Assembly (NCBI RefSeq): GCF_000382365.1
Contig: NZ_KB908217.1
Location: forward strand, 124,001 to 188,000
Direction: 5' to 3'
Length of the DNA stretch: 64,000 bases
Source of the DNA: Pannonibacter phragmitetus DSM 14782
GTDB lineage: Bacteria; Pseudomonadota; Alphaproteobacteria; Rhizobiales; Stappiaceae
Each line of letters begins with the position of its first letter. Positions within the stretch are counted from its first letter, which is position 1. A program made the translations under genes and the position numbers. Of the stretch, positions 52,579 to 63,135 are shown in pieces. The notes under the pieces were generated by a model that saw only the letters and a list, made by a program, of their open reading frames with translations, searched no databases and had not been told where the DNA came from.

Positions 52579-52926
52579 CTAGCGCTGCGGAGCAGGCGGG
52601 CAGGCCACATCACCCGCTCTTGGCGCCATGCCGCCCCCTGCAATCACGTTGGATGAGCCGCTGGCGATACAGCCTTCCTTTGGCGCCGACAGCCGCACGG
52701 CAGGCTGTCCCTCGATGAAAAGTCCCGGCACGGTCTCGAACATGCCCGGCGGGCATCCCGCCACATCTGCCAGCCGCAGCGCCGGCCGGCCGTTGATGAA
52801 CACCGACCGCGCCCCCGTCACCGCACAGGCGGGCAGTTCCGCCCCTGCTGCCAGAACCGGGGCAGGGATGAGAGAGGGCAGGGCGAGGGCCGCGGCGAGG
52901 AGGAGAAGGGATGATGTGTGGTGCAT
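52579..52926 (-). CDS. Secreted PAAR-like protein
   Basis: The 115-aa product has a Sec signal peptide (HHTSSLLLLAAALALPSLIP). The mature part carries two repeats of a PAAR-like strand motif (SVFINGRPALRLADVAGCP and GLFIEGQPAVRLSAPKEGCI), followed by SGSSNVIAGGGMAPRAGD and a final ACP. PAAR proteins normally tip type VI secretion spikes and lack signal peptides. No T6SS gene is visible in the window, so this is an orphan, periplasmic PAAR-like protein. The Cys-Pro ends of each repeat could bind metal. Confidence 0.62.
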   Translation of the reverse strand: MHHTSSLLLLAAALALPSLIPAPVLAAGAELPACAVTGARSVFINGRPALRLADVAGCPPGMFETVPGLFIEGQPAVRLSAPKEGCIASGSSNVIAGGGMAPRAGDVACPPAPQR

Positions 52927-53036
52927 CGGTGGAGGATGGCACGGGGAAGGGGGGAGGGGCAATGGTGGTGAGCTTCAAAGAGAAAGGCTGAAGTGCCCTG
53001 AATGCGCGTAGATATGTAGTCACTTACCAGATAAAA

Positions 53037-53095
53037 TGCATGCGCATGCAAATTTGTTGACCTGCTTGCTGGATTGAAATATGTATGCACATGCA
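53037..53095 (+). promoter_or_regulatory. SMR operon promoter with twin palindromic operators
   Basis: A 14-bp perfect palindrome TGCATGC-GCATGCA (53037-53050) precedes a -35 box TTGACC (53057-53062). After a 17-nt spacer comes TATGTA (53080-53085). A second, near-perfect copy TGTATGC-ACATGCA (53082-53095) overlaps that -10. The copies are 45 nt apart, centre to centre. This looks like a repressor-controlled promoter; the MarR-family gene at 54156 is the obvious candidate repressor. Confidence 0.68.
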
Positions 53096-53215
53096 ATTTA
53101 GTGAAGCTGACTTCTGGCGCCCTGATCAGTCTGGACTGCCTGTCCGGGATATTGCTGTTGGGGTGGATTACCTCAGCAGTCTCCAGAACCCGCCAGAGTT
53201 TGCAGAAAGAGAGAG

Positions 53216-53539
53216 ATGATGCATTGGATATATCTGGGTGTCGCAGTTGTATTTGAAATCGCGGTTGCGATGTCTGCTGGAAAAGCAAAAGGTTTCACTC
53301 ACGTGTGGTGGACGGCAGCCACCCTCATAAGCGGGGGAGTTGCAACAGTTTTTCTGAGCTTTGCTCTTCTGACATTTGATGTTGGTGCAGGCTATGCAAT
53401 GTGGACGTCAATTTCGGGCGTCGGGATCGTCATCCTGGGTGCTGCTTTCTTTGGGCAGCGTTTGAATCTGAACAAGGTAGCCGGGATTGCGCTGGTTATC
53501 GGCGGTGTTGCCGGATTGCGAATGAGCGGTGTGGCCTGA
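53216..53539 (+). CDS. Small multidrug resistance protein, subunit 1
   Basis: The 107-aa protein is a four-helix SMR exporter. The essential Glu is in helix 1 (WIYLGVAVVFEIAVAMSAGK) and the GYAMWTSISGVGIVILGA stretch is the conserved helix 3. It groups with Gdx/SugE-like members more than with EmrE by eye. It is 42 nt upstream of a second, different SMR gene, so the two probably form a heteromeric exporter like EbrAB or NepAB. The substrate could be guanidinium or quaternary ammonium compounds. Two ATG codons are adjacent at the start. Confidence 0.9.
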   Translation: MMHWIYLGVAVVFEIAVAMSAGKAKGFTHVWWTAATLISGGVATVFLSFALLTFDVGAGYAMWTSISGVGIVILGAAFFGQRLNLNKVAGIALVIGGVAGLRMSGVA

Positions 53540-53581
53540 GTGCCCATGCCTTCCCGCAAGTTTCCCCAAGAGGATGATGAA

Positions 53582-53947
53582 ATGAAAACTCTTCAAGACA
53601 ATCAGAGCCAGGGCCGTTCCTGGATCATGCTTTTGCTGGCAGGTCTTTTCGAGATCGGCTACGCGCTTAGCGTTGGTGGGAGTCAGGCCTTTACAGTGCC
53701 CGGCTGGTCAGCCGCAGCGGTGATCTTCTTCCTGCTCACTCTGTATTTTCTCAGTGCGGCTCTGAAGGTGATCGATGTTGGCATCGGTTATGCAGTCTGG
53801 GCCGGAATTGGCTCCGTAGGGGCTGTCCTTCTGGGCAGCCTTCTGCTGGCTCAGCCGGTTGCAGCTGTTCAGGCATTCTGGCTCTCGGTTATCATTGCCG
53901 GTGTGGTCTGGCTGAAGCTGGCTGATAGTCCCCGGTTGCAGGCATAG
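53582..53947 (+). CDS. Small multidrug resistance protein, subunit 2
   Basis: The 121-aa protein is the second SMR subunit, with the helix-1 Glu in WIMLLLAGLFEIGYALSVGG and GIGYAVWAGIGSVGAVLLGS in helix 3. It has a longer hydrophilic N-terminus (KTLQDNQSQGRS) than the first subunit. The ATG at 53582 has an AGAGGATGA site upstream. The two subunits would insert in opposite orientation. A strong stem-loop closes the operon about 50 nt downstream. Confidence 0.9.
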   Translation: MKTLQDNQSQGRSWIMLLLAGLFEIGYALSVGGSQAFTVPGWSAAAVIFFLLTLYFLSAALKVIDVGIGYAVWAGIGSVGAVLLGSLLLAQPVAAVQAFWLSVIIAGVVWLKLADSPRLQA

Positions 53948-53995
53948 GCGGAACAGAGGCCTGGCTGTCCTGCATTTGATTGATGCACCTGCCCT

Positions 53996-54034
53996 CGGCA
54001 GCGGCGCTCCCGTTGAGCTCGCCGCTGCCGTTTG
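53996..54034 (+). terminator. Terminator of the SMR operon
   Basis: CGGCAGCGGCG, a 13-nt loop and CGCCGCTGCCG form a perfect 11-bp inverted repeat followed by TTTGC. It separates the SMR genes from the MarR gene, which must have its own promoter or read-through. Confidence 0.75.
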
Positions 54035-54155
54035 CTGCAGGGCGTGGGGCTTGGCCATGGCTTGCTGTCAAAGCCTCCCCGGTTGCAAAGGTTCTTGCAT
54101 GGGCATACATCCGGAGCACCTGCGGCCCTCAGTCCATTCCGGAGCCTGACCGATC

Positions 54156-54563
54156 ATGTCCAGACGAAGCGATGCCTGGTTGCGTCTCATTTATGATGTT
54201 GGCTCTGTTGAAGGGGCTCTCGGCAAGGCCATGCAGGCCCAGTATGGCATCGGGCTGTCCGAGTTCCGGGCGCTGGAGATACTCTCGCAATCCAGCAACA
54301 GCGAACTGCGCATGCAGGAGCTTGCCGCCCGTCTGGGGCTCAACCAGAGTTCTGTTTCCCGCATGATCGAGCGGCTGGAGAGGAGCGAGCTTGCTGCACG
54401 GGATGTCTGTTCCGATGACAAGCGCGGCGTCTATGCCGTGCTCACGGAAAAGGGGCGGCTGTTTCTGCAGAACGCGAGGTCATCCTATGAGGCTTCGCTG
54501 GATGCCGCCATCCGCAGTCATGCCGCGTCACTTTCAGATATAATCCAATTGCTTGGTGAGTGA
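54156..54563 (+). CDS. MarR-family transcriptional regulator
   Basis: The 135-aa protein is a compact MarR winged-helix regulator (RALEILSQSSNSELRMQELA, LGLNQSSVSRMIERLERSEL, and the wing DDKRGVYAVLTEKGRL). MarR repressors often sense small phenolic or cationic drugs. It lies 209 nt after the SMR pair and is the best candidate to bind the twin palindromes at 53037-53095. It converges with uvrB, with 23 nt between stops. Confidence 0.9.
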   Translation: MSRRSDAWLRLIYDVGSVEGALGKAMQAQYGIGLSEFRALEILSQSSNSELRMQELAARLGLNQSSVSRMIERLERSELAARDVCSDDKRGVYAVLTEKGRLFLQNARSSYEASLDAAIRSHAASLSDIIQLLGE

Positions 54564-54586
54564 TAGCTCCGGGGCGTGAGTGTGCC

Positions 54587-57511
<2,925 letters not shown>

Positions 57512-57635
57512 GCCGTGCAATATGGGCCGAAACCGCAGCCGGGGAAAGGGGTGTTGCGGGTTTGTTCCGAAGATCTGCTGTCCTCCCGGCCCGGATCTGG
57601 TGCGCTAGGCGGCGCGAACTGGGGAAAAGAAAACT

Positions 57636-57650
57636 GTTCATATTTTGTTC
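57636..57650. promoter_or_regulatory. SOS (LexA) box, alphaproteobacterial type
   Basis: GTTC-ATATTTT-GTTC is an exact match to the GTTC-N7-GTTC direct-repeat LexA site of alphaproteobacteria. It lies 125 nt upstream of uvrB and 69 nt upstream of the divergent cytosine methyltransferase, in an AT-rich stretch. uvrB is a classical SOS gene, so this site makes sense there; whether the restriction island is also controlled is open. Confidence 0.72.
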
Positions 57651-57718
57651 TTTTCCTGCTATCCAGCGGCCATGTATGCTTGCGCCAGTGCGGCGCCATG
57701 CCGTCTTGAGGATACCGC

Positions 57719-58696
57719 ATGAGGAATCAACTGACATCTCTTGAACTCTGCGCCGGCGGCGGCGGGCAGGCGCTTGGCCTGGAGATGGCGGGTTTCGATC
57801 ATGCTGCCCTGTTCGAGAATGACCCGCACGCCTGCCAGACGCTGCGGCTCAACCGTCCGGAATGGACGGTTCATGAGCATGACCTGTTTCAGGATTTCGC
57901 ATTCGAACAGTTCCGGGGCGTGGATCTTCTGGCGGGCGGCTTGCCCTGTCCGCCGTTCTCTGTGGCCGGCAAGCAGCTGGGCGAGAAGGACGAGCGCAAT
58001 CTCTTCACGCGGGGCGTCGAGATTGCCGAGCGGGTGAAGCCGCGTGCCATCATGTTCGAGAATGTGCGCGGCATGCTGGACCCTTCGTTCCAGTCCTACC
58101 GCGAGTTTATCGAGCTGCGTCTGCGCAAGATTGGCTTCAAGGTGTTCTGGAAGCTGCTGCAGGCCTCCGATTTCGGCGTGCCGCAGCTCCGGCCCCGTGT
58201 GGTTATGGTGGCGCTGCAGCGTGAATATGCGGATCAGTTTGTCTGGCCAGAGACAAGAGTTGCTGCGGCCACCGTGGGCGAAACGCTGCATGATCTGATG
58301 GCCGCAGGCGGCTGGGCAGGGGCTGCGGCCTGGAAGGAGCAGGCCTGCCGCATCGCGCCGACGGTGGTTGGCGGCTCCAAGAAGCACGGCGGGCCGGATC
58401 TTGGCCCGACACGCGCCCGCAAGGCTTGGGCGGAGCTTGGGGTTGAAGGACGAACGATTGCCGATGAGTGCCCCGCGCCGGACCACGAGGGCATGCCCCG
58501 GCTCACTGTGCGCATGGTCGCCCGGATTCAGGGCTTCCCGGACAGCTGGGAATTTTCGGGCCGCAAGACGGCTGCCTACCGGCAGGTCGGCAATGCCTTC
58601 CCGCCGCCGGTCGCCGCTGCTGTTGCCCGCTGCATAGCCGTGGCTCTGGGCATGCCCGCGCTGGAAGCGCTGGCAGGGCGTGAAGCGGCGGAATGA
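57719..58696 (+). CDS. DNA (cytosine-5) methyltransferase
   Basis: The 325-aa protein has the ordered C5-methyltransferase motifs: I (SLELCAGGGGQALGLEMAGF), IV with catalytic Cys77 (LAGGLPCPPFSVAGKQ), VI (MFENVRGML), VIII (PQLRPRVVMVA), IX (RMVARIQGFPDSWEF) and X (QVGNAFPPPVA). The target recognition region is short. Its stop overlaps the following nuclease gene by 4 nt, so it is the modification half of a restriction-modification system, with target probably GCCGGC (by analogy to NaeI). It diverges from uvrB. Confidence 0.9.
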   Translation: MRNQLTSLELCAGGGGQALGLEMAGFDHAALFENDPHACQTLRLNRPEWTVHEHDLFQDFAFEQFRGVDLLAGGLPCPPFSVAGKQLGEKDERNLFTRGVEIAERVKPRAIMFENVRGMLDPSFQSYREFIELRLRKIGFKVFWKLLQASDFGVPQLRPRVVMVALQREYADQFVWPETRVAAATVGETLHDLMAAGGWAGAAAWKEQACRIAPTVVGGSKKHGGPDLGPTRARKAWAELGVEGRTIADECPAPDHEGMPRLTVRMVARIQGFPDSWEFSGRKTAAYRQVGNAFPPPVAAAVARCIAVALGMPALEALAGREAAE

Positions 58697-59580
58697 CGAG
58701 CGATGGCTCCCCGGCGGATCTGCGGCAGCAGGATCAGCAGAAGCTGAAACTGATCGCGGATGAGGTTTTCCGGCTGGCTGGCGGCGAGGCGCAGTTCATC
58801 CGGACCTTCCCCGAGCTGATCCGCGAAGCCGTGGAACATGTCATCGATCCTGTGCGCACGGCACGCACGCGGGTCTCGGACCTCGACAACGTGGAAAAGA
58901 CCTTCATTGGCCTGAAGGTGGAGCATTTCCTGCGCGATTTTCTCGGGGTTCCGAAAGGCTTGCGCGACTTCCGCCTGCTGGGTGAGGACGTGGACGTGAA
59001 GAACACCGTCCGCGAAACCTGGATGATCCCGCCCGAGACCTTCCGCAATGCCGAGCCCTGCCTGCTGGTTATGGTGGCAACGGAAGAGCGCCGCTGCTCC
59101 ATCGGCATCATGATTGCCCGCGAGGACTATCTGAACCAGCCGAACCGGGATGGAAAGCGCAGTGTCCGGCGGTCCAGCTTCGAGCATATTCACTGGATGA
59201 TCCGCGATGGGCAATTGCCGGACAGCCGCTTTGAAGGGCTGGACATGGAGCGCTTCCGCGCGTTGCGGGCCGTGAATGGCGGCACGAAGCGGGTGGTGCA
59301 GTTCTTTCGGGAGAACGCCGGCAAGGTGATCCACCGCACGGTGCTGCAGGCGCTTTTGTTTGACCAGAAGGATTACATGAAACGTGTTCGCGGCAATGGC
59401 GGCGCGCGTGATATTCTGATGGCGGAGCGGACGGCGCTGTTTTCAGGCCTGTATCACAGTGCACTCATCGCGGCTCTCGGGCTTCCCGCCTGCGACAGGG
59501 AGGAGTTTATTGCGCGCCGCTGCGATGAGGCCGAGTGGGACATGGTGCTTGCAGGCGGATATCTGGCGGCAAAAGATTGA
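58693..59580 (+). CDS. NaeI-like type II restriction endonuclease
   Basis: The 295-aa protein matches NaeI from memory of that sequence. NVEKTFIGLKVEHFLRDF, DFRLLGEDVDVKNTVRETW with PPETF, QPNRDGKRSVRR, and KDYMKRVRGNGGARDIL align with NaeI landmarks. Candidate catalytic residues E77, D92, D101 and K103 correspond to NaeI E70, D86, D95 and K97. NaeI cuts GCCGGC and needs two sites; whether this relative shares that target is unproven. It is translationally coupled to the methyltransferase. Confidence 0.78.
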   Translation: MTSDGSPADLRQQDQQKLKLIADEVFRLAGGEAQFIRTFPELIREAVEHVIDPVRTARTRVSDLDNVEKTFIGLKVEHFLRDFLGVPKGLRDFRLLGEDVDVKNTVRETWMIPPETFRNAEPCLLVMVATEERRCSIGIMIAREDYLNQPNRDGKRSVRRSSFEHIHWMIRDGQLPDSRFEGLDMERFRALRAVNGGTKRVVQFFRENAGKVIHRTVLQALLFDQKDYMKRVRGNGGARDILMAERTALFSGLYHSALIAALGLPACDREEFIARRCDEAEWDMVLAGGYLAAKD

Positions 59581-59583
59581 AGT

Positions 59584-59655
59584 CACGCCAGTTCATGATG
59601 AGCCTGGCTCATCGTGAACTGATCAAGCCCGTGCGGCGCATGAGCCTTGGCATCA
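59584..59655 (-). repeat. Dispersed hairpin repeat, copy R2
   Basis: Read on the minus strand this has the GATGCCAAGGCTCATGCG start, the GCACGGGCTTGA block and a hairpin CAGTTCACGATGAGCC pairing with GGCTCATCATGAACTGG. Copy R1 (5791-5884) has the same blocks with a differing hairpin sequence. It fills the gap between the nuclease gene and vsr and ends at the vsr start. Confidence 0.6.
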
Positions 59656-60072
59656 ATGGCAGACAAGCTTTCACCCGAACGGCGGTCGCGCAACATGGCG
59701 GCCATCCGGTCGAAGAACACGAAGCCGGAGATGATTGTCCGGTCACTGGCGCACGGGCTGGGCTTCCGCTACCGGCTGCACCGCAAGGATCTGCCGGGCA
59801 AGCCGGATCTGGTGTTCGGCCCGCGCCGCAAGGTGATTTTCGTGCACGGCTGCTTCTGGCATCTGCATCCGGACCCGGACTGCAAGGATGCCCGCATTCC
59901 CCAGTCCCGCCGCGACTACTGGCTACCCAAGCTGACCCGGAACACCGAACGGGACCGGGAACATGTGCAGCAACTGGAGGCGATGGGCTGGCAGGTTCTG
60001 ATCATCTGGGAATGCGAGGTCCGCAGGCCGGATGAGCTGAAGGAAAAAATCCTTGCTTTCCTGAGACCGTGA
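59656..60072 (+). CDS. vsr: Very short patch repair endonuclease
   Basis: Vsr nicks next to T:G mismatches made by deamination of 5-methylcytosine and usually accompanies a C5 methyltransferase. The 138-aa protein has the family opener DKLSPERRSRNMAAIRSKNT, the KPDLVFGPRRKVIFVHGCFW core with catalytic Asp and zinc-binding HLHPDPDC. The ATG at 59656 gives the normal start. It completes the restriction island with the methyltransferase and NaeI-like nuclease. Confidence 0.93.
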   Translation: MADKLSPERRSRNMAAIRSKNTKPEMIVRSLAHGLGFRYRLHRKDLPGKPDLVFGPRRKVIFVHGCFWHLHPDPDCKDARIPQSRRDYWLPKLTRNTERDREHVQQLEAMGWQVLIIWECEVRRPDELKEKILAFLRP

Positions 60073-60193
60073 GGACAGCCCGGCGCCGCCCGTCTTATCC
60101 CTCGAAGGAGCTTCCACGTATGGGCTTTGGGGGGGGCGGATTTGGTGTCCCGTATGCATCCTGCCGGGGGCGGCCTTGCGTTCTGCTTCTTTT

Positions 60194-60206
60194 GATTGAT
60201 GCAATC
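60194..60206 (+). promoter_or_regulatory. Dyad upstream of the outer-membrane channel
   Basis: GATTG-ATG-CAATC is a perfect 5-bp inverted repeat in an AT-rich stretch upstream of the porin gene. A TAATAC box lies just downstream (60211-60216). It could be an operator of the porin-SDR operon. Confidence 0.4.
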
Positions 60207-60258
60207 GTCAATTGCCATTAATACTTGAGGAGGACGGCCGGTTGGCGAGGTAGCTCCT

Positions 60259-62025
60259 ATGGTTTCGCGGCCCCTCTTGTCACTGCAGACCTTTGCCGCC
60301 CTTGCCCGCGGCATCGTGGTGCTTGTGGTGTCAGCCACTTTCACCTGGCTGCCCGGGGCGCAGCAGGCTTGGGCGCAAGCGTCTATCGGGGCTGATGAAG
60401 GCCAACGGATCGCCGAAATCCGGGTCCGCTTGATGAACCCGTCCCCGGACAAGGCGATCAACGACCGCGCCATAGATCAATTCCGGCGCGGTCTTGCGGT
60501 CTATCCAGATGACCATTTCTCCCGGACGCTGGTTGATTTTGCGCTTAACCGGGCCACCCGCGCGGCGGGGCTCGCCAGCGCCAGCTACGACATCGGCTTT
60601 GGCTATACCGGCGGCCTGACTCTGACATTCGACCTGACGCTGGGCGATGCCGCCGCCGCAGGGGCGCCGCGCGGCATGCTGGCGACGGGCAAGACATCGG
60701 ACTTCCCCGTGCTCTATGACAGCGGCGGGACCTACGTGAAGGTGAAAGCCGAGTCCATCGCGCTGCACTATGGCAACGCGGATGCCTGGTACGGCCGGCC
60801 CGATCTGATGCTGAATGGCAATCCGATGGTGCAGGGCAAGCCCTCCGGCAAGGGCTATCAGCACTGGGTCGAGGGCATGGTGCACACCGGCCTCTATGGC
60901 ATCACGCCGCTCAGCGAGCGGTTCTATGTCTTTGGCGGCGCGAGTGTTCTTGCCAGCGGCTCGTATGGCCAGGAGCTGTTCAGCAACCGCACCCGCAGCC
61001 ATGTGGCGATCGAAGATGCCTTTGCCGGCTTCATCACCGGGGTCACGCGCGAGAACGGGGACCGGCTTCAGCTTGACGCGTCTGCCGGGCGTCAGCGTTT
61101 CACGCTGGGCGACGGCTTCCTGATCATCAACACAGCTGCCAATGGCCGGGACCGGGCGGCGCTGCAGGCCAATCCGCGCTGGTCGGCGGACATGGTTGCG
61201 CTGGCGCGGCTGCGCTACAACAACACCAAGGTCGAGCTGTTCCGGGTCGATCCGGACGAGCTTCCCATTCTCGACAGCAAGACCGTCATCGATGGTATCA
61301 ACATCGAGACCCGGCTGAGCAACGGCTTCGAGGCAGCCGCCAGCTTCCTGCGTGTGCCACAGTCCAGCTTCAAGTATTTCACGCCGGCCCAAACCTTTAC
61401 CCGTGAAGGCCTGCAGGTCTTCGATGCGCGGCTGCGCTGGCAACCCAATCCGGCCGGAACGCCGGGGCCTTTCGTTGCGGCGGAAGCAGCGCTTCAGCGC
61501 AATGAAAACTTCGACATGCAGGCCTATGGCTTCTATGGCGAGGCCGGCTGGAGCTTTGCCGGCCTGCCCTGGTCGCCCACCTTCAGCTACCGCTACGCAC
61601 AGTTCTCGGGCGATGATCCGAACACCTCCACCTTCGAGCGCTGGGATCCGCTGCTGTCGGGCGGCAATGGCGAGCAGTGGGTGCAGGGCATCAATCATTT
61701 CAAGGTGGTGCAGGATTCCAACGTCATTGCGCACCGTTTCCAGCTGCGGCTGCGTCCGTCTGCGAAGTTCGAGCTGGTGCCGCAGGTCTGGCTGTTCCGC
61801 GCCGACAGCCTGACAAACCTGGGCGGCAATCCGGCCCTGTCGTTCCTGGGATCGAAGGACTACGGTTACGAACTCAACCTGACCGGCAAGTACTTCGCCT
61901 CGCGCAATGTCTATGTTCAGGGTCATGTGGCGGCGACGTTCCCGGGGGCTGCCGTCAAGAATGCCTTCAACGCCGATCCCGATCCCTGGCTCAGCACGAT
62001 GCTCTTCGTGCGCGTGGCCTATTGA
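60259..62025 (+). CDS. Outer-membrane channel, alginate-export (AlgE-like) family
   Basis: The 588-aa protein has a long Sec signal peptide (to about residue 39, AWAQA cleavage). A large beta-barrel follows, with alternating aromatic strands (DIGFGYTGGLTLTFDLTLG, GYQHWVEGMVHTGLYGITPL, AGWSFAGLPWSPTFSYRYAQ) and a last strand ending in RVAY. It fits the Alginate_exp/AlgE-like porin group, which passes anionic sugars or similar solutes. It starts the operon with two exported dehydrogenases, suggesting uptake of their substrate. Confidence 0.82.
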   Translation: MVSRPLLSLQTFAALARGIVVLVVSATFTWLPGAQQAWAQASIGADEGQRIAEIRVRLMNPSPDKAINDRAIDQFRRGLAVYPDDHFSRTLVDFALNRATRAAGLASASYDIGFGYTGGLTLTFDLTLGDAAAAGAPRGMLATGKTSDFPVLYDSGGTYVKVKAESIALHYGNADAWYGRPDLMLNGNPMVQGKPSGKGYQHWVEGMVHTGLYGITPLSERFYVFGGASVLASGSYGQELFSNRTRSHVAIEDAFAGFITGVTRENGDRLQLDASAGRQRFTLGDGFLIINTAANGRDRAALQANPRWSADMVALARLRYNNTKVELFRVDPDELPILDSKTVIDGINIETRLSNGFEAAASFLRVPQSSFKYFTPAQTFTREGLQVFDARLRWQPNPAGTPGPFVAAEAALQRNENFDMQAYGFYGEAGWSFAGLPWSPTFSYRYAQFSGDDPNTSTFERWDPLLSGGNGEQWVQGINHFKVVQDSNVIAHRFQLRLRPSAKFELVPQVWLFRADSLTNLGGNPALSFLGSKDYGYELNLTGKYFASRNVYVQGHVAATFPGAAVKNAFNADPDPWLSTMLFVRVAY

Positions 62026-62051
62026 TACTTTGCGAAAAGGGAGTTTTTGAT

Positions 62052-63074
62052 ATGGACCGCAGGGATCTTCTGAAGACGATGGCACTGGCCGCAGCTGCCC
62101 CCGCCGCCGCCGGCGCGGTTGCGGGAGCCTCTGCCACGCAGGCTCAGGCCCAGGCTGGAAACCCGATCGCCGCCATGCCGGGACACCATGACGTGACGCC
62201 GGTGAGTCCGGACTATTTCATCTCAGACCGCTTTACCGGCAAGACCTGCATCGTGACTGGCAGTGCGCGCGGGATGGGCAAGGTGGCCGCCGAGCGTCTG
62301 GCGCGGGAAGGTGCCAATGTCGTGGGCGTGGACTGGATCGCCGACGAGGGCGCCGCTGTCATCGCCGCAATCAAGGCAGCCGGCGGCAAGGCGGAGTTCG
62401 TGCCGGGTGACGTCTCCGAGAATGCCATCTGCGATAAGATGGTCGAGGTGGCCGTGTCGGCCTTTGGCGGCCTGGACGGGGCAATCAATAACGCCGGTGT
62501 TATGGACGCCATTCCGCCCAGCGAGCCCATCGACTACGACAGGCAGAAGGACCTCGCCTTCAATCCGGTCCATCTCGCCAGCGACGCGTACTGGGACGTG
62601 GTCATGCGGGTGAATGCCACCGGTGTGTTCCGCTGCATGCGGGCGCAGCTGCGCCACATGGTCGAGCAGGGGAAGGGCGGCTCGATCGTCAACGTCGCCA
62701 GTGTCGCGGGTCTGCGGGGCTTCAGCTCCACGCCGTCCTATGTGGCCAGCAAGCATGCGGTGAATGGCCTGACCAAGAACGCGGCCATCGACTACGCACC
62801 CTATGGTATCCGCATCAATTCCGTGAATATGGCCAACACCGACACGCCGATGGTGCAACGGGCCAAGCAACTCGTCGGTGCCCGGATGAAGGCCATGGGC
62901 GGGGTGGGCATGGGTACGATCAAGACCCGCAGCCTTCTGCAATATGCCGACACCAGCTACCGCGATGCCACGCCGGAGGAGCAGGTGGCGATCATGCTGT
63001 TCCTGCTGTCAGACGAGGGCTCCAACATCACCGGCGCCAATTGGGCGACCGACGGCGGTTTCACCACCTACTGA
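62052..63074 (+). CDS. Tat-exported short-chain dehydrogenase, copy 1
   Basis: The 340-aa protein has a Tat signal (MDRRDLLKTMALAAAAPAAA) and then an SDR domain: NAD-binding TGSARGMGKVAAERLA, VVGVDW with Asp favouring NAD+, INNAGVM, and the catalytic Ser/Tyr/Lys in NVASVAG and YVASKHAVNG. It carries an insertion of about 25 residues after NNAGVM and ends SNITGANWATDGGF. Tat export would carry it folded, possibly with cofactor already bound, to the periplasm. It starts 26 nt after the porin gene. Confidence 0.88.
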   Translation: MDRRDLLKTMALAAAAPAAAGAVAGASATQAQAQAGNPIAAMPGHHDVTPVSPDYFISDRFTGKTCIVTGSARGMGKVAAERLAREGANVVGVDWIADEGAAVIAAIKAAGGKAEFVPGDVSENAICDKMVEVAVSAFGGLDGAINNAGVMDAIPPSEPIDYDRQKDLAFNPVHLASDAYWDVVMRVNATGVFRCMRAQLRHMVEQGKGGSIVNVASVAGLRGFSSTPSYVASKHAVNGLTKNAAIDYAPYGIRINSVNMANTDTPMVQRAKQLVGARMKAMGGVGMGTIKTRSLLQYADTSYRDATPEEQVAIMLFLLSDEGSNITGANWATDGGFTTY

Positions 63075-63135
63075 TGGCTGGAGCTGCCCGGACGCTGCGT
63101 CCTGTCTGTCCCCGTGCCCCAGGGAGAAAGTTGAG

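Noticed and set aside
53020-53215. Guanidine (ykkC-type) riboswitch before the SMR pair
   Set aside because: I did not find the conserved ykkC sequence blocks; the region instead holds two palindromes around a normal promoter.
61677-62051. Upstream extension of the first Tat-SDR frame
   Set aside because: It overlaps the end of the porin gene in another frame and would bury the twin-arginine signal internally.
60331-62085. 584-aa open frame antisense to the porin gene
   Set aside because: It has no start signal or domain; the porin frame has a signal peptide and beta strands.
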